A stretch of DNA of 64,000 nucleotides from assembly GCF_026343295.1 (NCBI RefSeq), contig NZ_JAPELY010000001.1, positions 3,038,001 to 3,102,000 of the forward strand, in the 5' to 3' direction. A model generated the notes under the pieces. The model was not told the origin of the DNA and ran no database searches. It saw only the letters and a list, made by a program, of their open reading frames with translations. Positions within the stretch are counted from its first letter, which is position 1. Each line of letters begins with the position of its first letter. Source of the DNA: Streptomyces sp. NBC_00083 (GTDB taxonomy: Bacteria; Actinomycetota; Actinomycetes; Streptomycetales; Streptomycetaceae). Shown one piece after another: positions 19,427 through 28,313 of the stretch. The position numbers and the translations under genes are program-made.

Positions 19427-20326
19427 GTGCCTGAGGACGCCTTCACCGAGCACCGCGCGCTGCTGTTCACCATCGCCTACGAGATGCTGGGCAGCGCCGC
19501 CGACGCCGAGGACGTGCTGCAGGAGAGCTATCTGCGGTGGAGCGCGGTCGAGCCGGGCACCGTGGAGCACCCGCGCGCGTATCTGGTGCGCGTGGTGACG
19601 CGGCAGTCGCTCAACCATCTGCGCACCGTCCGGGCCCGGCGCGAGGAGTACGTCGGCACCTGGCTGCCCGAGCCCATCCGCACCGGCCCCTCGGTGAGCG
19701 AGGACGCGGTCCTCGCCGAGTCGGTGTCGATGGCTCTGCTGCTCGTCCTGGAGACGCTGAACCCCACCGAGCGCGCGGTGTTCGTGCTGCACGACGTCTT
19801 CGGCTACAGCCACGCCGAGATCGCCGCGTCGGTCGGCAAAACCGAGGTGACGGTACGTCAGATCGCGCACAGGGCGCGGCGGCACGTGCACGCGCGGCGG
19901 CGCCGCTTCGAGCCCGGCTCCGCGGCCACCCGGGAGATCGTCGAGCGATTCCTGCGTGCGACGTCGGCCGGCGAGATCCAGGGGCTGATGGATCTGATGG
20001 CCCCCGATGTCGTCCAGATCTCCGACGGCGGCGGAAAGGTGTCCGCGGCCCGCCGGCCGGTCACCGGCCATCTCGACGTCGCCCGGTTCGTCCTCGGCGT
20101 GGCCCGCACCAGCATCACCGAGGCCACCCGGGTCGAGCACGCCACCTACAACGGCATGCCCGCGGCGCGGTTCCTGAACGACGGCGCTCTCGACTGGCTG
20201 GTCGCCTTCGAGATCCACGAGGGACGGATCACCGGCCTCTACGCCATGCGCAACCCGGACAAGCTGCACCGCGACGACGCGGTGCGCCCACTCGACAGAG
20301 GAGCACAGCGACCGTGGAAACCATGA
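19427..20326 (+). CDS. ECF41-type RNA polymerase sigma factor (SigJ-like)
   Basis: The 299-residue protein has sigma region 2 (about 5-75), the linker motif WLPEP (79-83), sigma region 4 (about 105-160, with GYSHAEIAASVGKTEVTVRQ) and a C-terminal SnoaL-like domain (about 170-285) carrying DGGGKV (200-205) and NPDKL (276-280). These three motifs define ECF41, whose C-terminal domain acts as an in-cis regulator instead of a separate anti-sigma factor. The GTG at 19427 follows GAGAGGGGG. The gene overlaps the SRPBCC gene downstream. ECF41 genes usually adjoin carboxymuconolactone decarboxylase, oxidoreductase or epimerase genes, so the SRPBCC partner is a variation. Confidence 0.93.
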   Translation: MPEDAFTEHRALLFTIAYEMLGSAADAEDVLQESYLRWSAVEPGTVEHPRAYLVRVVTRQSLNHLRTVRARREEYVGTWLPEPIRTGPSVSEDAVLAESVSMALLLVLETLNPTERAVFVLHDVFGYSHAEIAASVGKTEVTVRQIAHRARRHVHARRRRFEPGSAATREIVERFLRATSAGEIQGLMDLMAPDVVQISDGGGKVSAARRPVTGHLDVARFVLGVARTSITEATRVEHATYNGMPAARFLNDGALDWLVAFEIHEGRITGLYAMRNPDKLHRDDAVRPLDRGAQRPWKP

Positions 20327-20802
20327 CCGCAGAGCGCGTCATCGACGCCCCCATCGACGAAGTGTTCGCCTGGCTCACGACGACCACCCACTACACGCGC
20401 TCGCCCCTGGTGCTGCGCTGCCGGCTGACGCGGCGCGGCAAGGACGCGCCCTACGGCGTCGGCGCGGTGCGCAGCCACCTCTGGATGATCGGCTGGCTCA
20501 GGGAGCGGATCACCCGCTACGAGGCGCCGTACACCACGGAGTACGTCGTCGAGCGCAGTGTGCCGCCGTCGCGGCACGAGTTCGGCAGCATGACGTTCAC
20601 CGAGGTCGACGGCGGGACCCGGGTGGTCTGGACGACCCGCGCGGAGATGGCGATGCCGGTGGTGGGTCCGTTCCTGACCCGGGCCGTGGTGCGGCCGATG
20701 ATCGTCCGGTCGTTCGACAGCATCCTCACCGCCGCGGAGACGGCGTTGGCCCGCCGCCCCCGCGCGGAGCGGAGGGCGGCGGGCCGTCGGCGCCCGGCCT
20801 GA
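20314..20802 (+). CDS. SRPBCC-family protein (START/Bet v1 fold)
   Basis: The 162-residue protein begins with the polyketide-cyclase/START pattern ERVIDAPIDEVFAWLTT and ends with a long helix (IVRSFDSILTAAETALARR), as in SRPBCC proteins that bind hydrophobic ligands. It overlaps the end of the ECF41 gene: the GTG at 20314 lies ten bases after GAGGAG, and an alternative ATG at 20323 forms an ATGA stop-start overlap. Translation coupling with the sigma gene is therefore likely, and the protein is a candidate member of the ECF41 regulon or a partner. Ligand unknown. Confidence 0.82.
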   Translation: METMTAERVIDAPIDEVFAWLTTTTHYTRSPLVLRCRLTRRGKDAPYGVGAVRSHLWMIGWLRERITRYEAPYTTEYVVERSVPPSRHEFGSMTFTEVDGGTRVVWTTRAEMAMPVVGPFLTRAVVRPMIVRSFDSILTAAETALARRPRAERRAAGRRRPA

Positions 20803-20825
20803 GCGACGGGCCGGTGCGGGAGGGA

Positions 20826-22688
20826 TCAGCCGTCGATGCGGTGCTGGGTCCAGAACGAGGTCAGGTCCGTGCTGGTGGCCGCCTGGGCCGCCGCCTTGAA
20901 CTCGGCGGTGGTCGAGACGCCGTACCAGTGCGACGTGGCGTAGTCCTTGAGGAGCTTGGCCATGACGCTGTCACCGAGGACCCGGCGCAGGTCGTGCAGC
21001 GCGCACTTCCCGTAGCCGTAGACGACGGTCGAGTAGCGCGAGGAGTGCGCGTCCCAGTACGCCATCGAGTTGGTGATCTTCTCGCTCGACGACGCCCACG
21101 AGACGCTGTTCCAGCAGTTGGCGCCGGTCTGGTTCAGGGCGAGGTCGGTGGAGTAGTCGGCGAACGCCTCGTCCAGCCACGGGTTGTTGTACTCGTCGTC
21201 GCCGACGATCCCGTACCACCACTGGTGGCCGATCTCGTGGGTGAGGGCCGTGGTGGAGACCAGGTCGAGGACGAACCCGGGGTACTCCATGCCGCCGAAC
21301 CAGTAGTTGTTGTCGATCACCGCGTCCAGCTCGCCGTAGGGGTAGGCGCCGAACCGGGCGGCGTGGGTGTCCACGGCGGACTTGGCGGTGGCCAGCATCG
21401 ACTGGGCGCTGGAGGAGCTGATGCCCGAGACCGAGTAGATGTTGATCGCGGTGCCGGCCGGTGACGTGCCGGAGATCTTGCTGAACGGGCCGGCCGCCCA
21501 GGCGAAGTCGCGGACCTTGGCCGCCGTGGCCGTGGTGATGGTGCGGCCGCTGGTGCCGGGGGTGTCGACCGAGGTGCCGGTCGCCGGGACCAGCAGGCCG
21601 GTGGGGTGGTCCAGGGTCACCTTGAAGTCGGCGGCCAGGGAGTAGAACGACTCGCCGTTGTTGGTGTACGGATCCAGGTGCCAGCCCGCCGCGTCACGGA
21701 CCGCGAGCACCGGCAGGGCGTTGCCGATGTTGTTGAACGCCCCGTCCGCGCCGAAGCGGTCGGCGCCGTCGGGCACGGCGATACCGAGGTCGAAGCCGAT
21801 GGTGGCGGACTGTCCCTGCGGCAGCGGCGCCGGAAGCGTCACCTTGAGGGCGGTGCAGGCGACGGAGAGATCACCCGCGGTGCCACCGGTCACGTTGGTG
21901 ACCGTGATCGGCATGGCGGAGCAGGAGCCGTGGTAGTTGTCCCACAGCCGCAGGTACACCTCGCTCAGCGCGGTGGCGGAGGCGTTGGTGAAGGTCGCGC
22001 TCTCGTGCCCGGTCCAGTTGGTGCCGCTGGTGTTGCTGCTCAGACTGACGGTGTACGAGGGAGCGGCCGGCGTACGGGTCGAGTCGCCGGGCGGGGTCGT
22101 GCCGCCGGAGGTGTCCAGGGCGAGGTCGTCGAGGACGAAGCTCGTCTTGAGGCTGGAGTCCTCCTTGCCGGTGAAGGAGAGGTTCACGGTCTGCCCCGCG
22201 AACGCCGACACGTCGAAGCTCTTCTGGACGTACCCGGTGTTCTTGTCGAGGTTCGAGTACGTCGCGAGCGTGGTGGTGCCGATCTGCGCCGTGAGCTTGT
22301 CGTACGCGGTCGACGTCGTGGTCTCCGCGGTGTCGATGTGCAGCCAGAAGGTGAGCTTCGCCGAGCTGCATCCCGAGGGGATCGTGACGCTCTGGGAGAG
22401 CGTGTCGGTGTGCGTGCTCCCGACGCCGTCGAGCCAGGCGAACTGGGTGCCGCCGTGCGCGCTCTCGCCCGCGCGATTGGTGATCACGCTGGTGGACGAC
22501 TGGGTCCACGGCGAAGTACCGCTCTCGAAGCCGCCGTTGGCGACGACCTGCGCCGGGGTGCAGGCAGCGGCGGCGCGCGGTGCCTGCTCGGGCGCGGCCG
22601 ACGCCGAGGTGGCGGGCAGCGAGACGGCAGCCAGCGCGGCGACCGCGAACGCGGTCGCCGCGAGGGACTTGTGGGGGGTGGATCTCAC
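20826..22688 (-). CDS. Secreted M1-family zinc metallopeptidase
   Basis: The 620-residue exoprotein has a Sec signal peptide (cleavage after SASA, about residue 28), a beta-rich N-terminal carbohydrate-binding-like domain beginning [16 protein letters not shown] (about 35-195), a linker, then an M1 aminopeptidase unit. Zinc ligands are HEIGH at about 483-487 and Glu about 18 residues later ([11 protein letters not shown]); the GGMEYPG exopeptidase loop lies just before. The usual C-terminal ARM domain is reduced. GTG 22688 follows AAGGAG by six bases. It would release N-terminal residues from peptides outside the cell. It is divergent from the ABC exporter operon. Confidence 0.92.
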   Translation of the reverse strand: MRSTPHKSLAATAFAVAALAAVSLPATSASAAPEQAPRAAAACTPAQVVANGGFESGTSPWTQSSTSVITNRAGESAHGGTQFAWLDGVGSTHTDTLSQSVTIPSGCSSAKLTFWLHIDTAETTTSTAYDKLTAQIGTTTLATYSNLDKNTGYVQKSFDVSAFAGQTVNLSFTGKEDSSLKTSFVLDDLALDTSGGTTPPGDSTRTPAAPSYTVSLSSNTSGTNWTGHESATFTNASATALSEVYLRLWDNYHGSCSAMPITVTNVTGGTAGDLSVACTALKVTLPAPLPQGQSATIGFDLGIAVPDGADRFGADGAFNNIGNALPVLAVRDAAGWHLDPYTNNGESFYSLAADFKVTLDHPTGLLVPATGTSVDTPGTSGRTITTATAAKVRDFAWAAGPFSKISGTSPAGTAINIYSVSGISSSSAQSMLATAKSAVDTHAARFGAYPYGELDAVIDNNYWFGGMEYPGFVLDLVSTTALTHEIGHQWWYGIVGDDEYNNPWLDEAFADYSTDLALNQTGANCWNSVSWASSSEKITNSMAYWDAHSSRYSTVVYGYGKCALHDLRRVLGDSVMAKLLKDYATSHWYGVSTTAEFKAAAQAATSTDLTSFWTQHRIDG

Positions 22689-22925
22689 ACGGAACTCCTT
22701 GGAGGGGGCCGGGTCTCCGGCCTGCTCGATGGCCGCCCGGCCGGCTTGGGTGCGCCGCCGGGCGACCGCGGACGGTGTGCATCGCTGCACGATCGCTGAG
22801 GTGAGAACTCTTGCTGTGTCTCCCCGGGTCAGGGCGACAGCTGGGGGGAAGCTTCGCAGGTCTGACCGGTCCATGCCAAGAGAACTTCGGGCCCGGCTCG
22901 CCAGGGACCCGGCGCCCGACGGAAA

Positions 22926-22978
22926 TTGACAGGCTCGCGCCATCGACACCATGATTCCACTAGTTGACTAATGGAATC
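22926..22978 (+). promoter_or_regulatory. Promoter and palindromic operator of the ABC/GntR operon
   Basis: TTGACA at 22926-22931 is an exact -35 consensus, followed after 18 bases by CATGAT, a weak -10. Overlapping its downstream edge, 22953-22978 is a near-perfect palindrome: GATTCCACTAGT, two bases, ACTAATGGAATC (11 of 12 pairs). It sits just before the ABC gene start at 22995. The site is best explained as the operator for the YtrA-like GntR repressor encoded at the end of the same operon (25058); this pairing is inference. Confidence 0.72.
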
Positions 22979-22994
22979 GGTCGAGAGGGGGAGC

Positions 22995-23969
22995 ATGATC
23001 GGCGCAGCCACTTCTGGCGAGGGTGACGCCCAGGGCGACGGTCGGGGCGGGGGAGGGGCTCGATGGGCCCTGGAGGCCCGCGGGCTCGGGAAGAAGTACC
23101 GCAGGGGATGGGCGCTGCGGGAGGAGTCCTTCCGGATCCCGTCCGGCCGCGTCTGCGGGCTCGTCGGGCCCAACGGGGCCGGAAAGAGCACCCTGTTGGG
23201 GATCGCCGCGCGGCTCGTCGAGCCGACCCGCGGCGAGCTGCGGATCTTCGGCCGCCCGGTCGGCGACCCGTCCGTCATGCCCCGTTACGCCTATCTGGGC
23301 CAGGACAAGCCGCTGTTCAAGCGGTTCACCGTGGCGGAGAGCCTGCGCATGGGCCAGGAGCTCAACCCGGGCTGGGACCGTGCCGCGGCCGAGCGGATCG
23401 TGCGCGAGGGCCGGCTGTCCCCCGACGCCAGGATCGGCAGCCTCTCGGGCGGCCAGCGCACCCGGGTGGCGTTCGCGCTCGCCTTCGGAAAGCGCCCCGA
23501 CCTCCTGCTCCTCGACGAGCCGATGTCCGACCTGGACCCGCTGGCCCGCGACGAGATCGCCTCGCTGCTCATGTCGGAGGTGGCCGAACGCGGCACCACC
23601 GTCCTGATGTCGTCCCACATGCTCGCCGACCTTGAGCACATGTGCGACTTCCTCCTGGTCGTGGCCGACGGCCGCGTCCGCATGGCGGGCGACACCGACG
23701 AGCTGGTCCCGCTGCACACCCTGGTCACCGGGGTCACCGCGGACGGCGGCCTGCCCGACGCGCTGACGGCGCACACCGTGATCGACGTCCGCACCGCGGG
23801 ACGGCAGTTCACCGCCCTGGTCCGCCACGAAGGCCCCCTCGACCCGGCCTGGCAGCTCGCCGAACCCAGCCTCGAAGAGGTGCTGCTCGGCTATCTCCGC
23901 CATCCGGAGGCGCCCGCGCTGCTCTCCCCGACCGCTGTCCCCGGCCACCGAGAGGAGCCCGCGGCATGA
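22995..23969 (+). CDS. ABC transporter ATP-binding protein
   Basis: The 324-residue ATPase shows Walker A GPNGAGKST (about 58-66), Q-loop LGQDKPLF, signature LSGGQRTRVA (about 150), Walker B LLLLDEPMSDLD (about 168) and the H-loop SSHMLADLEHM. The C-terminal 90 residues form an accessory domain. ATG 22995 is preferred over ATG 22971 because GAGAGGGGGAG lies directly upstream. It overlaps the permease gene by ATGA. With the permease and a YtrA-like GntR gene it forms a typical actinobacterial exporter operon, often induced by cell-envelope stress or peptide antibiotics; the substrate is not readable. Confidence 0.92.
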   Translation: MIGAATSGEGDAQGDGRGGGGARWALEARGLGKKYRRGWALREESFRIPSGRVCGLVGPNGAGKSTLLGIAARLVEPTRGELRIFGRPVGDPSVMPRYAYLGQDKPLFKRFTVAESLRMGQELNPGWDRAAAERIVREGRLSPDARIGSLSGGQRTRVAFALAFGKRPDLLLLDEPMSDLDPLARDEIASLLMSEVAERGTTVLMSSHMLADLEHMCDFLLVVADGRVRMAGDTDELVPLHTLVTGVTADGGLPDALTAHTVIDVRTAGRQFTALVRHEGPLDPAWQLAEPSLEEVLLGYLRHPEAPALLSPTAVPGHREEPAA

Positions 23970-24952
23970 GCACCCTCACCCGCACGCCCGACCCGCAGGA
24001 CGACACCCGCACCCCACGCCGACGGCTGCGCGGTCTCGCCTGGCTGATGGTCCGTCAGCACAGGGCGGCGCTCATCGCCTGCGCCGCCGCGATCCTCATC
24101 GGCGTGCTCTGGATGATCCACGAACGCTCCGTCGCCCTGGACTCCCTGCACGCGGCGGGCTGGCCGGCGAAGCCCGTCGACACGCTCGCCGGAGATACAC
24201 GGCACCGCGTCGACAACGCCTTCGCCGATGCCGCCCGCTACCTGGGCTATCTCCCGGTCCTGTTCGGTGTGTTCGTCGGCGCCCCGCTCCTCGCGTCCGA
24301 CCACGAGCACGGCACCGCCCGGCTCGTCTGCACCCAGTCGGTGACCCGGCTGCGCTGGCTGCTGTGGAAGGCGGGGTTCGCACTGACGCTCGCCGTCGTG
24401 ACCACCGGTGTGCTGGGCGGGGTGTTCACCTGGTGGTGGCGGTCCGTGCGCCCCGCGGTCTCCAGTACCTGGCTCGACGGCACGGTCTTCGACAACTCCC
24501 TCCCGGTGCTGACCGCCCTCGCGGTGTTCACCACCTGCCTCGGCATCCTCGTCGGCGTGCTGGTGCGGCGCGCGGTCGCCGCGATGGTCGTCACGTTCTT
24601 CACCTCGGCCGCCGCCCTCCTCGTCGCCGACTACGTCAAGCCCCGGCTCGCCACCCCGCGACGGGTCGCCTTCCCGCTCAACGGTGAACACCCCGCGGTG
24701 CTGGCCCACGCGGTGCAGGTCGACACCTGGGTCGGCACCGCCTCCGGCAAGGTCTACGGCTGGGGTACGTGTGTGAGCGACGCCGCCGAGAACGCCTGCC
24801 GCGCCAGGCTCGGGATCGTCAACTCGGTGTGGGACTACTTCGGCGACGACCAGATGGCCGCGATCCAGTGGACCGCCGCGGGACTCCTCCTGGGCGCGGG
24901 CGCGCTCATGATGGCCCTGGCCATGTGGCGCGCGCGACGCCAGGCGCTGTAG
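23966..24952 (+). CDS. ABC transporter permease
   Basis: The 328-residue membrane protein has an N-terminal cytosolic stretch, a first helix (ALIACAAAILIGVLWMI), then five further segments, including YLPVLFGVFVGAPLLASDHE and ALAVFTTCLGILVGVLV, the layout of ABC-2-type permeases with the HGTARLVCTQSVTR coupling segment. A large extracellular loop with two Cys (around WGTCVSDAAENACRA) precedes the last helix. The start overlaps the ATPase stop (ATGA) after GAGAGGAG, indicating coupled translation. Confidence 0.88.
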   Translation: MSTLTRTPDPQDDTRTPRRRLRGLAWLMVRQHRAALIACAAAILIGVLWMIHERSVALDSLHAAGWPAKPVDTLAGDTRHRVDNAFADAARYLGYLPVLFGVFVGAPLLASDHEHGTARLVCTQSVTRLRWLLWKAGFALTLAVVTTGVLGGVFTWWWRSVRPAVSSTWLDGTVFDNSLPVLTALAVFTTCLGILVGVLVRRAVAAMVVTFFTSAAALLVADYVKPRLATPRRVAFPLNGEHPAVLAHAVQVDTWVGTASGKVYGWGTCVSDAAENACRARLGIVNSVWDYFGDDQMAAIQWTAAGLLLGAGALMMALAMWRARRQAL

Positions 24953-25057
24953 CCGTGCGGAGATCCGTATGATCGCGACGCGCCGGACGGTCCGGGGCGT
25001 CGCCCGGCCGGCCGGGGACCGGGGCGCCGCCCGGGGGATGGGAAGGAGGCGGGTGCG

Positions 25058-25465
25058 ATGGTCGTGTTCCGCATAGAGCGCCGCAGCGGCGTACCCGCGT
25101 ACCTCCAGATCGTGCACCAGGTGGAGCAGGCGCTGCGGATGGGGGCGCTCGCCGAGGGCGACCGGCTGCCCACCGCGGCGCAGGTCGCCGCCGACACCAA
25201 GGTCAACCCCAATACGACGCTCAAGGCCTACCGCGAACTGGAGCGGGCCGGGCTCGTCGAGGTGCGGCAGGGCGCGGGCACCTTCATCACGCGCTCCCTC
25301 GCCGCGCCCGGAAGCGAGCCCGACTCGCCGCTCCTGGTGCGCCTGGCCGACTGGATGCGGGACGCCGCGGCCGCGGGCCTTTCGGAGGAGGAGACCGCGC
25401 ACCTCTTCGAGGTGGTACGCGCCCGGATGTATCCGGTGTCGCCCGCATCCGTGACGCGCTCCTGA
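25058..25465 (+). CDS. GntR-family regulator, YtrA subfamily
   Basis: The 135-residue protein has the N-terminal GntR winged helix (VPAYLQIVHQVEQALRMGAL, then LPTAAQVAADTKVNPNTTLK and a wing YRELERAGLVEVRQGAGTF) and only a short two-helix C-terminus, as in the YtrA subfamily. It is the third gene of the ABC operon, after a 105-base gap, with AAGGAGG before the ATG. Such proteins repress their own transporter operon; the palindrome at 22953-22978 is the likely site. Confidence 0.9.
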   Translation: MVVFRIERRSGVPAYLQIVHQVEQALRMGALAEGDRLPTAAQVAADTKVNPNTTLKAYRELERAGLVEVRQGAGTFITRSLAAPGSEPDSPLLVRLADWMRDAAAAGLSEEETAHLFEVVRARMYPVSPASVTRS

Positions 25466-25517
25466 CACGGCACGGCCGGCGGAGGCAGGTCCCGGCGGCC
25501 CGCGCCCGTCCGGGTGT

Positions 25518-26030
25518 TCAGCGGCCCCGGGCCGGTGATGTGGTGCGGGCGGTTCCCTCTTCGTCGCCGCGTGGCGCGTCGGCCGCCGCCCTCGCGACCG
25601 CGGCGCACAGCCGTTGCCGTACCCCCTCGGGCAGCGGCGCGCCCGCGGCGGACTCCACCACCTGCTCGGCCAGACTGCGCACCTTGGTGTTGGTGTGCTG
25701 AGAGGTGGCGACCAGCACCTTCCAGGCGTCGTCGGCGCTGATGGCGAACGCGGCCATGAGGATGCCGCGCGCCAGGTCGATGGTGCCACGGCTCTGCATC
25801 GCACGGCGCAACTGCTCCAGTTCCCTGCGCAGTTCGGCGCCGGTGTCCTGGACGGGCGCGGTCACGCGGAGGGCTTCGTCCTCGGCCGGCGCCGGCTCCC
25901 TGACGACCACCTGGTCGCCGTCGGGGCGGCCGAAGACCGTCAACCCGGACAGGTGTCGCGTACCGGTCGGGCCGACCGGCCCCCTGCATGCGCCGGACTG
26001 CCCGGACTCTGATGATTCACAGTGCGGCAT
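25518..26030 (-). CDS. ANTAR-domain RNA-binding protein
   Basis: The 170-residue protein has a disordered N-terminus and a C-terminal ANTAR domain (about 75-130): a coiled segment LRRELEQLRRAMQSRGTIDLA, then GILMAAFAISADDAWKVLVA and SQHTNTKVRSLAEQVV. ANTAR proteins bind paired hexaloop hairpins in nascent RNA and prevent termination. Here no GAF or receiver domain precedes it, so the input is unclear. Of two close ATGs I take 26030, six bases after GGGGAG; ATG 26036 abuts that site. It is divergent from the winged-helix gene at 26164. Confidence 0.82.
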   Translation of the reverse strand: MPHCESSESGQSGACRGPVGPTGTRHLSGLTVFGRPDGDQVVVREPAPAEDEALRVTAPVQDTGAELRRELEQLRRAMQSRGTIDLARGILMAAFAISADDAWKVLVATSQHTNTKVRSLAEQVVESAAGAPLPEGVRQRLCAAVARAAADAPRGDEEGTARTTSPARGR

Positions 26031-26163
26031 GGCCATCTCCCCTGCGCACTACGGCAGTTCCTCTCAGGAACAGGGTGGCGCGGAAGGGCAACACACGTCA
26101 AGCGATACATGAAGTCCCGTTCCGGTATTCCTGAACATGAATCGGCGGGCCTACGATGCGCCC

Positions 26164-26502
26164 ATGGGAGAAGTGCCGCAACCGCACACCGGATGGACGT
26201 TCATCACCAATCACGCCCGCGTCCTGGCGGCCATCGCCGACGACCAGAACGCGAGGATCCGGGACATCGCCGCCCACTGCAGACTCACCGACCGCGCCGT
26301 GCAGAAGATCATTTCCGATCTGGAGCGGAGCGGTTTCCTGTCGCATGCCCGGGAAGGGCGCGGCAACACCTACCGGATCGAGCCGGGAAAGATCCTGCGT
26401 CACCCCGCCGAGGCGGAGGCCGGACTCACGGTGGCCGCCCTCCTCGGCCTCCTCGCCCAGGACGAGGCGCACCGCGCCGACCGGCCCAGCGGCGGCCCCT
26501 GA
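26164..26502 (+). CDS. Winged-helix DNA-binding protein (MarR_2-like), copy 2
   Basis: The 112-residue protein begins MGEVPQPHTGWTFITNHAR and has the same winged helix as the protein at 18788-19165: IRDIAAHCRLTDRAVQKIIS, then the wing FLSHAREGRGNTYRIEPGK. The tail is shorter. ATG 26164 gives an N-terminus matching the paralogue; ATG 26137 is an in-frame alternative. Copy 1 neighbours a PP2C phosphatase and a sigma gene; this one neighbours an ANTAR protein. Function beyond DNA binding is unknown. Confidence 0.8.
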   Translation: MGEVPQPHTGWTFITNHARVLAAIADDQNARIRDIAAHCRLTDRAVQKIISDLERSGFLSHAREGRGNTYRIEPGKILRHPAEAEAGLTVAALLGLLAQDEAHRADRPSGGP

Positions 26503-26686
26503 ACAGGAGCGCCGCGGCCCGCCGACGTCCCTCCAGGACGGCCCGCACGCGGTCCGGCCGCCCGGCGCTGCCGGCGACGGCCTGATCCCGGCGGGTGACG
26601 CTGGCCGATTTGCGAGCTGGTCGTGGCCCGCCCGCGCCGAGAGGATGCTCCCCTGCCGGGTGGGGTTATCGAAAGGGCGGGAACAG

Positions 26687-28261
26687 ATGCGCATACGACG
26701 AAGAGGGTTGCGGGACACGCGGGCCGGGGCGCTGACGCGCGGCATGGTCGCGGTGGCGCTCGCCTGCGCCGGCGCGACGGGCATGCCCGCGGTGGCACAG
26801 GCGGCGCAGACCACGCCCGTCGCGGCCCCCGCGACCGCCTCCACGGCATGCGGAACGGACCCGGGGGCCCAGGGCCTCGCGAGTTCGCCGGTCTCCGACA
26901 GCCTGGTCTCCGTGGACCGCGCGGACGGCCGGATCGCACAGGTCCAGCTCTTCTACGACGCCACCGCCACCAGGGGCCTGCCCTTCGCCTGGCACCGCGA
27001 ACAGGCCGCGCCGGGCGGCGCGTTCGGGGCGTGGCAGCGGGTGAGCGCGGCGACCGTCGGCCCGAAGAGTTATGCCATCACGGCGGCGGAGAACTCCGCG
27101 GGCGGTCTTGAGCTGCTGTTCTCGACCTACGGCACGTTCTGCCACTCGGTCGAGGACGCCGGTGCGAACACCTGGAGCAGCCCCGACGCCTTCGGGCTCG
27201 CACCGGCCCCGTACCACGGCGGCGTCGTGCTGTTCAAGGAGCGCGACGGCAGCCTCGACGCCTTCGCGTCGGGCTCGGGGAACGGCAGCACCCTGCAGCT
27301 GCGGCACCAGCAGAACGCCGCATCCGGCTGGGGCCCGGTGCTGGCCACCGGCCAGGTCCCCGGTCAGGACGTCGGGCTGAGCCAGCCGAGCACCGTCGAG
27401 CAACTCCCGGACGGGAGGCTGCACGTGACGGTCCGCGAATGGAACAGGGACCGGATGTGGGAGATCTACCAGACGCTTCCCGCCGGAGGGTGGGGCCCGT
27501 GGACCCTGATGGCCCCGGGCGCGGCACCGGCCGCGCACCGGCTCGCCGCGGGAGCCCCGGCAGCGCAGCTGAACGTCGACCGGACGACGGGCCTGCGGGA
27601 CGGCGACATCGTCAAGTTCACCATCGCGGGCGGCCCGCCCGGCGCGTACGTATGGGTCAAGGAGTGCGCCCCCTCGGCCTCCGCGACCACGTGTGACGAC
27701 GACACCGGCCGCCAGTTCCGTGTGTACCCCGACGGCACGTACCAGCTCTCGCCGAAGAAGCTCTACGCCCAACTCGCCACCCAGGCAGGGTCGTTCGACT
27801 GCCGTACCGCCTCGCCGGCCAACCCGTGCACGCTGGCCCTCACCGACAACGACGGGGCGCTCCTGACCACCGTCCCGCTGCGCTTCGCCCCGCACGGGCG
27901 CCTGGAGGCGCCGCCCACCCTCGACGTGAACCCCGCCACGGGACTCGTCGACGGCCAGGCCGTGCGGGCGACGGGCAAGGGCTACGAACCGCAGTACCAC
28001 TCACTGATCATGGAGTGCGCGACCGGTGCCACCGACACGCTCGGCTGCCGGCCCCGCTCACGGCCGCCGGCCACGACCGACGCCGGGCACCTGAACGAGA
28101 CGGTGACCTTGTCGGCGGCGTTCACCGCGATCGACGGCCGAACCATCGACTGCCACGCCGCGAACGCCTGCGAGCTGGTGGTCTTCGGCACCCGGGTGCG
28201 CGGCCCGGAAGCGGTGCGCCACCCGCTCGCCTTCGCCCCGGCGCCGCCCGCGGGAAGCTGA
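26687..28261 (+). CDS. Secreted protein with two neocarzinostatin-like domains
   Basis: The 524-residue exported protein has a signal peptide with a basic start (MRIRRRGLRDTRAGAL) and hydrophobic core, cleavage near AVAQA (about 43). Residues about 50-285 form a repetitive all-beta, propeller-like region with Trp/Gly-rich strands (FGAWQRVSAAT, SGWGPVLATG, GGWGPWTLM). Two domains follow (about 290-400 and 415-515), each starting with a V-D-x-x-TGL-x-DG pattern and containing a Cys before Ala-rich strands and a D-C...C-x-L pair, as in neocarzinostatin/macromomycin apoproteins. These Ig-like folds bind enediyne chromophores, but actinomycetes have many relatives with no known ligand. No enediyne genes adjoin. 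Confidence 0.75.
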   Translation: MRIRRRGLRDTRAGALTRGMVAVALACAGATGMPAVAQAAQTTPVAAPATASTACGTDPGAQGLASSPVSDSLVSVDRADGRIAQVQLFYDATATRGLPFAWHREQAAPGGAFGAWQRVSAATVGPKSYAITAAENSAGGLELLFSTYGTFCHSVEDAGANTWSSPDAFGLAPAPYHGGVVLFKERDGSLDAFASGSGNGSTLQLRHQQNAASGWGPVLATGQVPGQDVGLSQPSTVEQLPDGRLHVTVREWNRDRMWEIYQTLPAGGWGPWTLMAPGAAPAAHRLAAGAPAAQLNVDRTTGLRDGDIVKFTIAGGPPGAYVWVKECAPSASATTCDDDTGRQFRVYPDGTYQLSPKKLYAQLATQAGSFDCRTASPANPCTLALTDNDGALLTTVPLRFAPHGRLEAPPTLDVNPATGLVDGQAVRATGKGYEPQYHSLIMECATGATDTLGCRPRSRPPATTDAGHLNETVTLSAAFTAIDGRTIDCHAANACELVVFGTRVRGPEAVRHPLAFAPAPPAGS

Positions 28262-28281
28262 GCGCGCCCGAACCGCCCTTC

Positions 28282-28308
28282 GGCCCCGCCGTGCGCAACG
28301 GCGGGGCC
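28282..28308. terminator. Bidirectional terminator
   Basis: GGCCCCGCCGT pairs perfectly with ACGGCGGGGCC (11 bp, 5-base loop) between the convergent secreted-protein gene and epoxide hydrolase gene. Confidence 0.88.
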
Positions 28309-28313
28309 GCCCC

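Noticed and set aside
22590..22690. Further upstream starts for the M1 peptidase (to 22952)
   Set aside because: The GTG at 22688 has an ideal ribosome site and directly begins the signal peptide; upstream extension would bury the signal.
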